This document shows positions 16,646 to 24,520 of a stretch of 64,000 nt of DNA, one piece after another. The stretch is from contig NZ_BMVU01000031.1 of assembly GCF_014650875.1 (NCBI RefSeq), positions 45,300 through 109,299 on the forward strand. Direction: 5' to 3'. The DNA comes from Streptomyces minutiscleroticus. Lineage in GTDB: Bacteria; Actinomycetota; Actinomycetes; Streptomycetales; Streptomycetaceae. The notes below the pieces were generated by a model that was not told where the DNA came from, did not search any database, and worked only from the letters and a program-made list of their open reading frames with translations. The translations under genes and the position numbers were made by a program. Positions within the stretch are counted from its first letter, which is position 1. Every line of letters begins with the position of its first letter.

Positions 16646-18262
16646 ATGAGTGAGAGCACCGCCACCCCCCGCACCGTGCTGCTGCGCGGCGGGGAGGTCC
16701 ACAGCCCCGCCGACCCCTTCGCCACCGCGATGGTCGTGGAACGGGGACAGGTCGCCTGGGTCGGTTCCGAAGGGGCGGCCGACGCCTTCGCCGACGGCGT
16801 CGACGACGTCGTGGACCTCGACGGGGCGCTCGTCACCCCGGCGTTCACCGACGCCCACGTGCACACCACCTCCACCGGTCTGGCCCTCACCGGCCTCGAC
16901 CTGTCCGCCGCGCCCTCGCTGGCGGCGGCCCTCGCCGCCCTCCGCGACTTCGCCGCCGCCCGCCCCGCCGACCGGGTCCTGCTCGGCCACGGCTGGGACG
17001 CCGCCCGCTGGCCCGAGGGCCGGCCGCCGACCCGCGCCGAACTCGACGAGGCCGCGGGGCGCAGGCCCCTGTACCTGTCGCGCATCGACGTCCACTCCGC
17101 GGTCGTCACCACCGCCCTGCTCGACCTCGTCCCGGGCGTCACGGACCTCGCCGGGTACGCGGACGGGCCGCTGACCCGCGACGCCCACCACGCCGTGCGC
17201 ACCGCCGCGTACGGGGCGGTCACGCCCGCCCAGCGGACCGAGGCGCAGCGCGCGGCCCTGCGCCACGCCGCCTCGCTCGGCATCGGCTCCGTCCACGAGT
17301 GCGGCGGCCCCGACATCTCCTCCGAGGACGACTTCACCGGCCTGCTGCGGCTGGCCGCCGAGGAGCCGGACCTGCCGCGCGTCGTCGGCTACTGGGCCGA
17401 GCGGGACGTCGACAAGGCCCGCGCCCTGGGCGCCGTCGGCGCCGCGGGCGACCTCTTCGTCGACGGCGCCCTCGGCTCGCACACCGCCTGCCTGCACGAG
17501 CCCTACGCCGACGCGGACCACGCCGGCACCGCCTACCTGGACGCCGCCGCGGTCGCCGAGCACGTGGCCGCCTGCACCGAGGCCGGACTCCAGGCCGGGT
17601 TCCACGCCATCGGTGACGCCGCCGTGACCGCCGTGGTCGACGGCGTGCGGGCCGCCGCCGAGAAGGTCGGCCCGGCCCGCGTCCGCGCCGCCCGGCACCG
17701 CGTCGAGCACGCCGAGATGCTCACCCCCGAGACCGTCGCGGGCTTCGCCGAGTTCGGGCTCACCGCCTCCGTGCAGCCCGCCTTCGACGCGCTGTGGGGC
17801 GGCGAGGACGGCATGTACGCCCGGCGCCTGGGCGCCGAACGCGCCCGTACGCTCAACCCGTTCGCGGCGCTGCTGCGGGCCGGCGTGCCGCTCGCCCTCG
17901 GCTCCGACGCCCCCGTGACCCCGCTCGACCCGTGGGGCACCGTCCGGGCCGCCGCCTTCCACCGCACCCCCGGGCACCGGGTGTCGGTGCGCGCCGCGTT
18001 CACCGCCCACACGCGCGGCGGCTGGCGGGCGACCGGCCGGGACGACGCCGGCGTGCTGGTGCCGGGCGCGCCCGCGGACTACGCCGTGTGGCGCACCGAC
18101 CGGCTCGTCGTGCAGGCCCCCGACGACCGGGTCGCGCGCTGGTCGACTGACCCCCGCTCCGGCACGCCCGGCCTGCCCGACCTCACCCCCGGCAACGCCC
18201 TGCCCGTCTGCCTGCGCACGGTCGTGGGCGGCCGCACGGTGTTCGTACGGCCGCAGGAGTGA
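16646..18262 (+). CDS. YtcJ-like amidohydrolase
   Basis: 538 residues, the usual length of YtcJ-type members of the metal-dependent amidohydrolase superfamily. The N-terminal beta-sandwich ends in VDLDGALVTPAFTDAHVHTT, giving the HxH metal pair. Further markers are GFHAIGDAAVTAVVDGVRAA (metal histidine), HRVEHAEMLTPETV and LALGSDAPVTPLDPWGTV (catalytic aspartate). The substrate of this family is mostly unknown. It is followed by a strong hairpin, so it is probably monocistronic. Confidence 0.88.
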   Translation: MSESTATPRTVLLRGGEVHSPADPFATAMVVERGQVAWVGSEGAADAFADGVDDVVDLDGALVTPAFTDAHVHTTSTGLALTGLDLSAAPSLAAALAALRDFAAARPADRVLLGHGWDAARWPEGRPPTRAELDEAAGRRPLYLSRIDVHSAVVTTALLDLVPGVTDLAGYADGPLTRDAHHAVRTAAYGAVTPAQRTEAQRAALRHAASLGIGSVHECGGPDISSEDDFTGLLRLAAEEPDLPRVVGYWAERDVDKARALGAVGAAGDLFVDGALGSHTACLHEPYADADHAGTAYLDAAAVAEHVAACTEAGLQAGFHAIGDAAVTAVVDGVRAAAEKVGPARVRAARHRVEHAEMLTPETVAGFAEFGLTASVQPAFDALWGGEDGMYARRLGAERARTLNPFAALLRAGVPLALGSDAPVTPLDPWGTVRAAAFHRTPGHRVSVRAAFTAHTRGGWRATGRDDAGVLVPGAPADYAVWRTDRLVVQAPDDRVARWSTDPRSGTPGLPDLTPGNALPVCLRTVVGGRTVFVRPQE

Positions 18263-18269
18263 TCCTCCC

Positions 18270-18297
18270 GGGACGGCGGGGCGGCGCCCGCCGTCCC
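18270..18297 (+). terminator. Terminator of the amidohydrolase gene
   Basis: GGGACGGCGGG (18270-18280) pairs perfectly with CCCGCCGTCCC (18287-18297), loop GCGGCG, starting 8 bases after the stop codon. Confidence 0.7.
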
Positions 18298-18847
18298 CCG
18301 CCGTGTCGCGTGCCCCGTGCCCCCACCGCTCTGACCAGGAACGCCTCGAAGAAGCCGCAGGCCGGAAGGGTGTTGACAGAACGCCGCGGGCGGCCGGTAG
18401 GTTCGGCGGGTCCACCACCGGACGTCCGATCGGGGAACCTCCCGGACAGTCGCCGCGGCCCCGCTGGGTCAGGGGCGGCGCGCCGCACCGGCACACCGCC
18501 ACTGGGAGCCAGGCCCAGCGCCCGTGCCGCGGGACGGGCGAACGTTCCGGCCGGTCGGCTGGTGTGACCCGGGAGGGGCCCGGACGCTCAGTAGACAACG
18601 GCTCGAGGCCGACCCGCAGCCGGCGGGTCCCTGGGCCGGCCCGAAGGGCGCCGGGCCCCGATCCCGCAGGCCCCGCGGCGCTCCGCGCCCCGCGCGGCGG
18701 CCGGCGGGTCCCTTGGTGGACCGGCGCATCCCGTGGATCCCGTCACGCTCTTCCGCCATCTGGCGCGCGGACGTCGCCGCCTCACCGGCGCGGGCCGCCG
18801 TGCTCGCTAAGGTGGTGCCCCTCGCACGGAAGTCTTAAGGGGAAGCT
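18298..18847. other. Spacer upstream of ppm, possibly a long leader or small RNA
   Basis: 550 bases with no supported protein gene. It contains the promoter at 18373-18403 and a very GC-rich region with many possible hairpins. A second -10-like TAAGGT lies about 40 bases before the ppm start. Confidence 0.4.
18373..18403 (+). promoter_or_regulatory. SigA-like promoter far upstream of ppm
   Basis: TTGACA (18373-18378) is a perfect -35; TAGGTT (18398-18403) follows after 19 bases. It points at ppm, whose start lies about 440 bases downstream, with no convincing ORF between. It either makes a long leader or drives an unrecognised small transcript. Confidence 0.5.
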
Positions 18848-19810
18848 GTGAACGACGGCGGTGGGCGGCAGTTCGGTCCGCTCGGCACGACCTTGGTGAT
18901 CATCCCGACCTACAACGAGGCGGAGAACATCAAGTCCATCGTCGGCCGGGTACGGGACTCCGTGCCCGAGGCCCACGTCCTGGTCGCCGACGACAACAGC
19001 CCCGACGGCACGGGCAAGCTCGCCGACGAGCTGGCCGCCGCGGACGACCATGTGAAGGTGCTGCACCGCAAGGGCAAGGAGGGGCTCGGCGCCGCCTACC
19101 TCGCCGGTTTCCGCTGGGGCCTGGAGCACGGGTACGGCGTCCTGGTCGAGATGGACGCCGACGGCTCCCACCAGCCGGAGGAGCTGCCGCGGCTGCTGAC
19201 CGCGCTGAAGGGCGCCGACCTCGTCCTGGGCTCCCGCTGGGTGCCGGGCGGGCGTGTCGTGAACTGGCCCAAGTCCCGCGAGTTCCTCTCCCGGGGCGGC
19301 AGCACGTACTCCAGACTCCTGCTGGACGTGCCGCTCAGAGACGTCACCGGCGGCTACCGGGCCTTCCGCCGCGAGACCCTGGAGGGCCTCGGCCTCGCCG
19401 ACGTCGCCTCGCAGGGCTACTGCTTCCAGGTCGACCTGGCGCGGCGCGCGGTCCGGGCCGGCTACCACGTGGTCGAGGTGCCGATCACCTTCGTGGAGCG
19501 CGCGCTGGGCGACTCCAAGATGAGCCGTGACATCGTCGTCGAGGCGCTGTGGCGCGTGACCTCGTGGGGCGTGGGGGAGCGGGTCGGCCGCATCGTGGGC
19601 GGCCTCGGCTCGCCCTCCGGGACCTCCGCGCCCACCGGTACTTCCCCGGCGTCCCCGCCCGAGCCGTCCCCGGCCGCGCCGTCCCCCTCCGGGGCCGCCG
19701 GCGGGAAGGCCGGTGAGGCGGGGAAGACCGGGACGGACGCCCCGGTCGCGGCCGGGGAGAGCGGGCGGGCCGGCACGGCCCCCGCGGGCGACGGCGGCCG
19801 GGACGAGTGA
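18848..19810 (+). CDS. ppm1: Polyprenyl-phosphate mannose synthase (GT2 family, Ppm1 catalytic type)
   Basis: 320 residues. The GT2 fold is clear: TLVIIPTYNEAENIKSIVGR at the N-terminus, HVLVADDNSPDGTGKLADEL, the metal-binding GVLVEMDADGSHQPEELPRL, and RWVPGGRVVNWPKSREFLSR with DVTGGYRAFRRETLEGLGL. It transfers mannose from GDP-mannose to polyprenyl phosphate, the donor for extracytoplasmic protein O-mannosylation in Streptomyces. About 60 Pro/Ala/Gly-rich residues follow the catalytic domain; the second membrane domain of mycobacterial Ppm1 is absent. Start is GTG with GGGGAAGC upstream. Confidence 0.92.
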   Translation: MNDGGGRQFGPLGTTLVIIPTYNEAENIKSIVGRVRDSVPEAHVLVADDNSPDGTGKLADELAAADDHVKVLHRKGKEGLGAAYLAGFRWGLEHGYGVLVEMDADGSHQPEELPRLLTALKGADLVLGSRWVPGGRVVNWPKSREFLSRGGSTYSRLLLDVPLRDVTGGYRAFRRETLEGLGLADVASQGYCFQVDLARRAVRAGYHVVEVPITFVERALGDSKMSRDIVVEALWRVTSWGVGERVGRIVGGLGSPSGTSAPTGTSPASPPEPSPAAPSPSGAAGGKAGEAGKTGTDAPVAAGESGRAGTAPAGDGGRDE

Positions 19811-19857
19811 TCACCCCGCTTATCCCGTCCTGAGCCCCCGCCAGGCACACTGGGAGC

Positions 19858-20454
19858 ATGACGACAAGCGCTTCGACCCCGACGTACCCCGCGCGGCCGC
19901 GGCGCTCGCGGCTGCGCACCCTGCTGCCGCTCGGCCTCGCGGTCTGGCTGGTGCTGGAGATCTGGCTGCTGACCCTGGTGGCGAACGCGGCGGGCGGTCT
20001 CGGCGTCCTCCTGCTGCTGGTCGCCGGGTTCGTGGCCGGCGCGGCGGTCGTCAAGCGGGCGGGACGCCGCGCGTTCCGCAACCTCAACGAGACGCTGCGG
20101 CAGCAGCAGGGCGGCGTGCCGCCGCGGCAGGCCCGGGGCGGCAGCGAGGGCAACGGCCTGACGATGCTGGGCGGGCTGCTGCTGATCATGCCCGGCCTGG
20201 TCTCGGACGCCGTGGGCCTGCTGCTGCTCGTGCCCCCGGTGCAGAGGGCCGTGAGCCGGTACGCGGAGCGGACGTTCGAGCGCAAGATACGGGAGACCGT
20301 GCCGGGCGGCTTCGCCGACGCCTTCCAGCAGGCCCGGATGCACCGCCCGGACGGCAAGGTCGTCCAGGGCGAGGTGGTCCGCGAGGACGGTTCCGGGGCG
20401 TCCCGCCGCGACGGCGACGGGGAGCCGGGGCAGTACCCGCCCCTGACGCGCTGA
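19858..20454 (+). CDS. fxsA: FxsA family membrane protein
   Basis: 198 residues. Two adjacent N-terminal hydrophobic segments (LLPLGLAVWLVLEIWLLTLV and GGLGVLLLLVAGFVAGAAVV) and a third centred on GGLLLIMPGLVSDAVGLLLL give the FxsA/FimV-type membrane core; GLVSDAVGLLLLVPPVQ is the conserved family motif. E. coli FxsA affects phage T7 exclusion when overproduced; the normal role is unknown. It lies 47 bases after ppm and is probably co-transcribed with it. Confidence 0.92.
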   Translation: MTTSASTPTYPARPRRSRLRTLLPLGLAVWLVLEIWLLTLVANAAGGLGVLLLLVAGFVAGAAVVKRAGRRAFRNLNETLRQQQGGVPPRQARGGSEGNGLTMLGGLLLIMPGLVSDAVGLLLLVPPVQRAVSRYAERTFERKIRETVPGGFADAFQQARMHRPDGKVVQGEVVREDGSGASRRDGDGEPGQYPPLTR

Positions 20455-20581
20455 CGGCACCCGGCCGCGGCTGCCGCGGCCGGACGGGGACGCTCACAGG
20501 AGACCTCCGAGGCGCGCGGCGGGGCCGGTGGCGGCCCGGCCGTACGCCGTGGCGCGGGGGCCGGACGCACGGCGGCCCGGA

Positions 20582-20651
20582 GCCGTGCCGCACACGCCGT
20601 GCCGCACACGCCGTGCCGCACACGCCGTGCCGCACACGCCGTGCCGCACAC
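20582..20651. repeat. Five perfect tandem copies of a 14-bp unit
   Basis: Unit GCCGTGCCGCACAC, five identical copies end to end (20582-20595, -20609, -20623, -20637, -20651). The unit length is not a multiple of three and the tract is intergenic, between fxsA and the rbpA terminator. Its GTGCCGCACAC part is identical to one arm of that terminator. Confidence 0.95.
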
Positions 20652-20733
20652 GCCGGGCGGCGCCGGGCCGCGACGCCGCCGTCCGGGCGGGCCGGGGCCT
20701 CGGCCGGGCGCTCCGCTCGCAGGACACGACGAA

Positions 20734-20776
20734 AACCGCGGGTGCCGCACACCTTGCGTGTGCGGCACCCGCGGTT
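20734..20776. terminator. Bidirectional terminator between fxsA and rbpA
   Basis: A perfect 19-bp stem (20734-20752 with 20758-20776, loop CTTGC). On the minus strand it is followed by TTTTCG, so it is a good intrinsic terminator for rbpA; on the plus strand CTTCTCTTCTT follows, adequate for fxsA. Confidence 0.9.
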
Positions 20777-20816
20777 CTTCTCTTCTTGCCCTATGCCGTC
20801 CGGCCCCGGGGCGGGG

Positions 20817-21191
20817 TCAGGCGGACTTGCGGCTGTCCCGCGGATGGACCGCGATGTTCATCGCGCCGGAGCGGAGAACAGCCAGGCGCTCCTCGAGGAC
20901 CTCTTCGAGCTCCTCACGGGTGCGCCGCTCCATCAGCATGTCCCAGTGCGTACGCGCGGGCTTGGCCTTCTTCTCTTCCGGGCCTTCGCCGTCCACGAGG
21001 AGTGCGGGGGCCCCGCAGACCTTGCACTCCCACTCCGGCGGGATCTCCGCCTCGACCGAGAAGGGCATCTCGAAGCGGTGCCCCTTCTCGCATGCGTACT
21101 CCACGGCCTGGCGTGGGGCCAAGTCGATGCCGCGGTCCGTCTCGTAGCTGGTCACCACGAGGCGCGTGCCGCGAAGAGCTCGCTCACTCAT
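20817..21191 (-). CDS. rbpA: RNA polymerase-binding protein RbpA
   Basis: 124 residues matching RbpA across the length: MSERALRGTRLVVTSYETDR, then APRQAVEYACEKGHRFEMPF, WECKVCGAPALL, and the sigma-interacting C-terminus ARTHWDMLMERRTREELEEV and RLAVLRSG. RbpA binds RNA polymerase and the principal sigma factor HrdB, stabilises initiation complexes and affects basal rifampicin tolerance. Cysteines near 34, 56 and 59 could bind zinc, as in the S. coelicolor protein. A perfect sigma-R promoter lies upstream, so thiol-oxidative stress should induce it. Confidence 0.98.
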   Translation of the reverse strand: MSERALRGTRLVVTSYETDRGIDLAPRQAVEYACEKGHRFEMPFSVEAEIPPEWECKVCGAPALLVDGEGPEEKKAKPARTHWDMLMERRTREELEEVLEERLAVLRSGAMNIAVHPRDSRKSA

Positions 21192-21252
21192 GAATCGTGC
21201 CTCCCGGGCTTGTCGCCCACAGGACAGGTGTCGCTGTCGTCGTCATCCGGTC

Positions 21253-21278
21253 AACGTCCGGTCGGCGGTAAAGATTCC
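21253..21278 (-). promoter_or_regulatory. Sigma-R promoter of rbpA
   Basis: On the minus strand GGAAT (21274-21278) and GTT (21253-21255) are separated by exactly 18 bases, the consensus for the disulfide-stress sigma factor SigR. It lies about 62 bases upstream of the rbpA ATG. rbpA is an established member of the S. coelicolor SigR regulon. Confidence 0.9.
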
Positions 21279-21446
21279 CGTTGTGGGTCATGCGTCGCCG
21301 TCGTAGCCGCCCCTTGTTGTACCCACCGACGCCCGGTTTGTCACATCTGGCGGCAGATGTCACCCAGCGTTTCGTCGCCTTTGACGCGCAGTAACGGTCC
21401 GTCTGGTAGGCCAACGGCGTACACTACCGCCCTTTGCCTTCCGGTG

Positions 21447-22832
21447 TTAAATCCTTTCAGGCACCGGATTCCCCGCGTCGCGCACCGCCTGCCGTACGGG
21501 TACCCGCAGGAGCAGGACGAATCCGACCACGAAGAACGCCACGAGCGAGACGATCGCGTCGCGGTAGCTCCCGGTCAGCTGGTAGGTCAGCCCGAACAGC
21601 AGGGGGCCGAGCCAGCTCATCCCCCGGTCGCTCATCTCGTACGCGGAGAAGTATTCGGCCTCCTTGCCGCTCGGCACGAGGTGCGAGAACAGGGAGCGGG
21701 ACAGCGCCTGGCTGCCGCCGAGGACCAGGCCGATCCCGGCGGCGAGGACGAAGAACCACACGGGGGAGCCCGCGGGCAGGAAGTAGCCGGCCCCGATCGT
21801 CGCGGTCCAGGCCACCAGCGAGCCGAGGATCGTGCGCTTCGCGCCGTACGCCCGTGCCAGCCGGCCCATGGCGAGCGCGCCCGCCACGGCCAGCACCTGC
21901 ACGAGCAGCACGGCGACGATGAGGGTCGACTGGTCCAGGCCCAGCTCCTGTGAGCCGTACACGGAGGCCTGGGAGATGACGGTCTGGACGCCGTCGTTGT
22001 AGACGAGGTAGGCCAGCAGGAAGGCGAGCGTCAACGGTCTGCTCCGCATGTCGCGCAATGTGGTGACCAACTGGCGCCAGCCGTGCACGGACGGCCCGGA
22101 CCCGTCGGGTGCCCCGGGCGCGCCGGGCGTCCCGGCGGCCCCCTTCGCCCGGCGGTCGCGCAGCCGGCGCAGCGGGACGAGGGTGAAGACGCCCCACCAC
22201 AGGCCCGCCGAGGCCAGGCAGACGCGGACCGCCTCCGACTCGGTGAGCCCGAAGGAGTCGTGGGCCGTGTACAGGACCAGGTCGACGATCAGGACCAGGG
22301 AGCCCGCCGCGTAGCCGAAGGCCCAGCCGCGCGAGGAGACCGCGTCGCGCTCCTCGGGCGGGGCGATCCGCGGCAGGTAGGAGTTGTAGAGGGCCATCGC
22401 CACGGCGAACGAGGCGTTGGCGACGACCAGCAGCAGGCCGCCCAGCAGATAGCGGTCGCCGTCCAGGAAGAACATGCCCGCGGTGGCCGCCGCGCCCAGG
22501 TAGGCGGCGGCCGCGAGCAGCGGCTTCCCGCGGCCCGTCCGGTCGGCCCGCGCCCCCGCCAGGGGCATCACGACGATCGCCAGGATCACGGAGGCGGACA
22601 CCGAGTAGGCGAAGAAGGACCCGGCCCTGACCGGGACGCCGAGCGGGTGGACGAACCCGTCCGCGTCGGCGGCCGACTCGGCCACCGAGGTCAGATAGGG
22701 CCCCAGGAACACGGTGAGCACGCTCGTCGAGTAGACGGAGCAGGCCCAGTCGTAGAAGTACCAGCCGCGCTGCTCGCGCCGCCGGGCCGCCGCCCCGTCC
22801 GCCGTCTCCCCCTGCACGGTGTCCGTCTCCAC
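21447..22832 (-). CDS. MFS transporter, UMF1/Atg22-like
   Basis: 461 residues with about 12 membrane segments. RGWYFYDWACSVYSTSVLTV at the start, and GGSQALSRSLFSHLVPSGKE followed by AEYFSAYEMSDRGMSWLGPL near the end, are characteristic of the UMF1 group, which resembles the yeast vacuolar Atg22 exporter. The substrate is unknown. The start is GTG at 22832 with GGGGAGG upstream. It lies upstream of rbpA on the same strand, but rbpA has its own promoter. Confidence 0.88.
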   Translation of the reverse strand: METDTVQGETADGAAARRREQRGWYFYDWACSVYSTSVLTVFLGPYLTSVAESAADADGFVHPLGVPVRAGSFFAYSVSASVILAIVVMPLAGARADRTGRGKPLLAAAAYLGAAATAGMFFLDGDRYLLGGLLLVVANASFAVAMALYNSYLPRIAPPEERDAVSSRGWAFGYAAGSLVLIVDLVLYTAHDSFGLTESEAVRVCLASAGLWWGVFTLVPLRRLRDRRAKGAAGTPGAPGAPDGSGPSVHGWRQLVTTLRDMRSRPLTLAFLLAYLVYNDGVQTVISQASVYGSQELGLDQSTLIVAVLLVQVLAVAGALAMGRLARAYGAKRTILGSLVAWTATIGAGYFLPAGSPVWFFVLAAGIGLVLGGSQALSRSLFSHLVPSGKEAEYFSAYEMSDRGMSWLGPLLFGLTYQLTGSYRDAIVSLVAFFVVGFVLLLRVPVRQAVRDAGNPVPERI

Positions 22833-22872
22833 CCGCGCCTCGCCTCCCCGTGGAACCGCCTGCGCGGGCGGG

Positions 22873-23646
22873 TCAGACCCAGGTGCCCCGGTCCTCCATG
22901 ACCTTGCGCAGTGTGTCGATGTGATCGGTCATGATGCCATCGACGCCGAGGTCCAGGAGCCGGTGCATGCGGTCGGGCTCGTTGACCGTCCACACGTGGA
23001 CCTGCAGCCCGCGCGCGTGGGCGGTGCGCACGAAGCGGCGGTCGACCACGGGGACGCCCGACTGCGACTCCGGGACCTGCGCGCAGACCGCCGAGCCGCG
23101 CAGCGGGACCGGCACGCCGTACGAGCGCAGCCGCAGCCCCAGGACCCCCCTCATGCCGTACGAGGTGGCCAGGCGGGGACCGGCCAGGCGCCGGGCGCGG
23201 GCGACCCGGGCCTCGGAGAAGGAGCCGACGCAGATCCGGTCCCAGGCGCCGGCGCGGCCGATCAGGTCCAGCAGCGGCGTGAGCGCCGGCTCGGCCTTGA
23301 CGTCGACGTTCCAGCGGACGCCGGGGAAGGTCTCCAGGAGTTCCTCGAAGAGGGGGACCGGTTCGGCGCCGGCCACCCGCGCCTGCCGTACGTCGTCCCA
23401 GGCGAGGTCGGCGATCCGCCCCGCGCCGTCGGTGACCCGGTCCAGCGTCGCGTCGTGGAAGGCGACGAGCCGGCCGTCCGCCGTGGCGTGCACGTCGGTC
23501 TCGATGTACCGGTAGCCGGCGTCGACCGCGCGCCGGAACTGGGTCACGGTGTTCTCCAGGCCGTCCGCCGCCCCGCCCCGGTGGGCGAAGGCGATCGGGC
23601 CGGGATGGTCGAGGTAGGGGTGGCGTGGGTGCATCCGCGAGGTCAC
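22873..23646 (-). CDS. glpQ: Glycerophosphodiester phosphodiesterase
   Basis: About 257 residues, a single GDPD domain. HPGPIAFAHRGGAADGLENT, YRYIETDVHATADGRLVAFH and DATLDRVTDGAGRIADL supply the catalytic histidines and metal-binding acidic residues; VHVWTVNEPDRMHRLLDLGV and DGIMTDHIDTL close the TIM barrel. No signal peptide, so it is cytoplasmic. It releases glycerol-3-phosphate from phospholipid head groups. The GTG at 23646 overlaps the upstream stop codon as GTGA; ATG at 23634 is an alternative start. Confidence 0.9.
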   Translation of the reverse strand: MTSRMHPRHPYLDHPGPIAFAHRGGAADGLENTVTQFRRAVDAGYRYIETDVHATADGRLVAFHDATLDRVTDGAGRIADLAWDDVRQARVAGAEPVPLFEELLETFPGVRWNVDVKAEPALTPLLDLIGRAGAWDRICVGSFSEARVARARRLAGPRLATSYGMRGVLGLRLRSYGVPVPLRGSAVCAQVPESQSGVPVVDRRFVRTAHARGLQVHVWTVNEPDRMHRLLDLGVDGIMTDHIDTLRKVMEDRGTWV

Positions 23647-24422
23647 CGGCGCAGTATGGACCGCCGCGGTGCACCGGAGGCGACGGCGGTGCCGCCCGGG
23701 GGTGCCGCGGGGGCGGCGAACACGCGCAGGAACAGCTGCGCGAGCGGGCCGATCGCCAGGGCGTACAGGACCGTGCCCGCGCCGACCGTGCCGCCGAGGG
23801 CGAAGCCGGTCGCCACGACCGCCAGCTCGATGCCCGTGCGCACCAGGCGGACCGAGCGGCCGGTGCGCCGGTGCAGCCCGGTCATCAGGCCGTCGCGCGG
23901 TCCCGGGCCGAACGCGGCGGCGATGTAGAGACCGGTCGCCGCGCCGTTGAGCACGACGCCCGCGAGCAGCAGCGGGACGCGGACGGCGAGCGCGCGGGCG
24001 TCCGGGACCAGGGCGAGGGTGGCGTCCATCGCGAGGCCGACCACGAAGACGTTGGAGACGGTGCCGAGCCCGGGGCGCTGGCGCAGCGGGATCCACAGCA
24101 GCAGGACCGCCGCGCCGACCGCGATCGACACGACGCCGATGCTCAGGCCGGTGCGCTCGGCGAGCCCCTGGTGCAGCACGCCCCACGGTTCCAGGCCGAG
24201 CCCGGCCTCGACGAGCAGCGCCGCGCTCGCGCCGTACAGGGCCAGTCCGGCGTACAGCCGGACGAGGCGGTGGACGAGGGGCAGGGCCGGCCGTACGGAC
24301 GCCGGCTGTGCGGACGGCGGTACAGGAGTCGGCTGCGCGGACGCCGGCTGTACGGATGCCGGTCGTGCGGGCGCCGGCCGCGCCGGAGCGGGCTGCGCGG
24401 ATGGCTCGGACCGCGTGGACAA
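23643..24422 (-). CDS. YczE/YitT-type membrane protein
   Basis: About 259 residues. After a Pro/Ala/Ser-rich repeated N-terminus (ARPAPARPASVQPASAQP) come five hydrophobic segments beginning LYAGLALYGASAALLVEAGL, with GLEPWGVLHQGLAERTGLSI, the YczE signature. It is divergent from a MocR regulator, and MocR/YczE pairing is a well-known genomic association. The start is uncertain: TTG at 24422 has GGGGG upstream, while GTG at 24461 lies inside the regulator promoter region. Its last codons overlap the phosphodiesterase start. Confidence 0.82.
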   Translation of the reverse strand: MSTRSEPSAQPAPARPAPARPASVQPASAQPTPVPPSAQPASVRPALPLVHRLVRLYAGLALYGASAALLVEAGLGLEPWGVLHQGLAERTGLSIGVVSIAVGAAVLLLWIPLRQRPGLGTVSNVFVVGLAMDATLALVPDARALAVRVPLLLAGVVLNGAATGLYIAAAFGPGPRDGLMTGLHRRTGRSVRLVRTGIELAVVATGFALGGTVGAGTVLYALAIGPLAQLFLRVFAAPAAPPGGTAVASGAPRRSILRR

Positions 24423-24520
24423 AGGAACCCCCGGTGGTGGCAGTGGCCTGACCCGTGACACTCTGTGGCTCGGAAACGAACCCGATCCATGGCCAATCCG
24501 GGGAAGGTGGACTGGAAATC

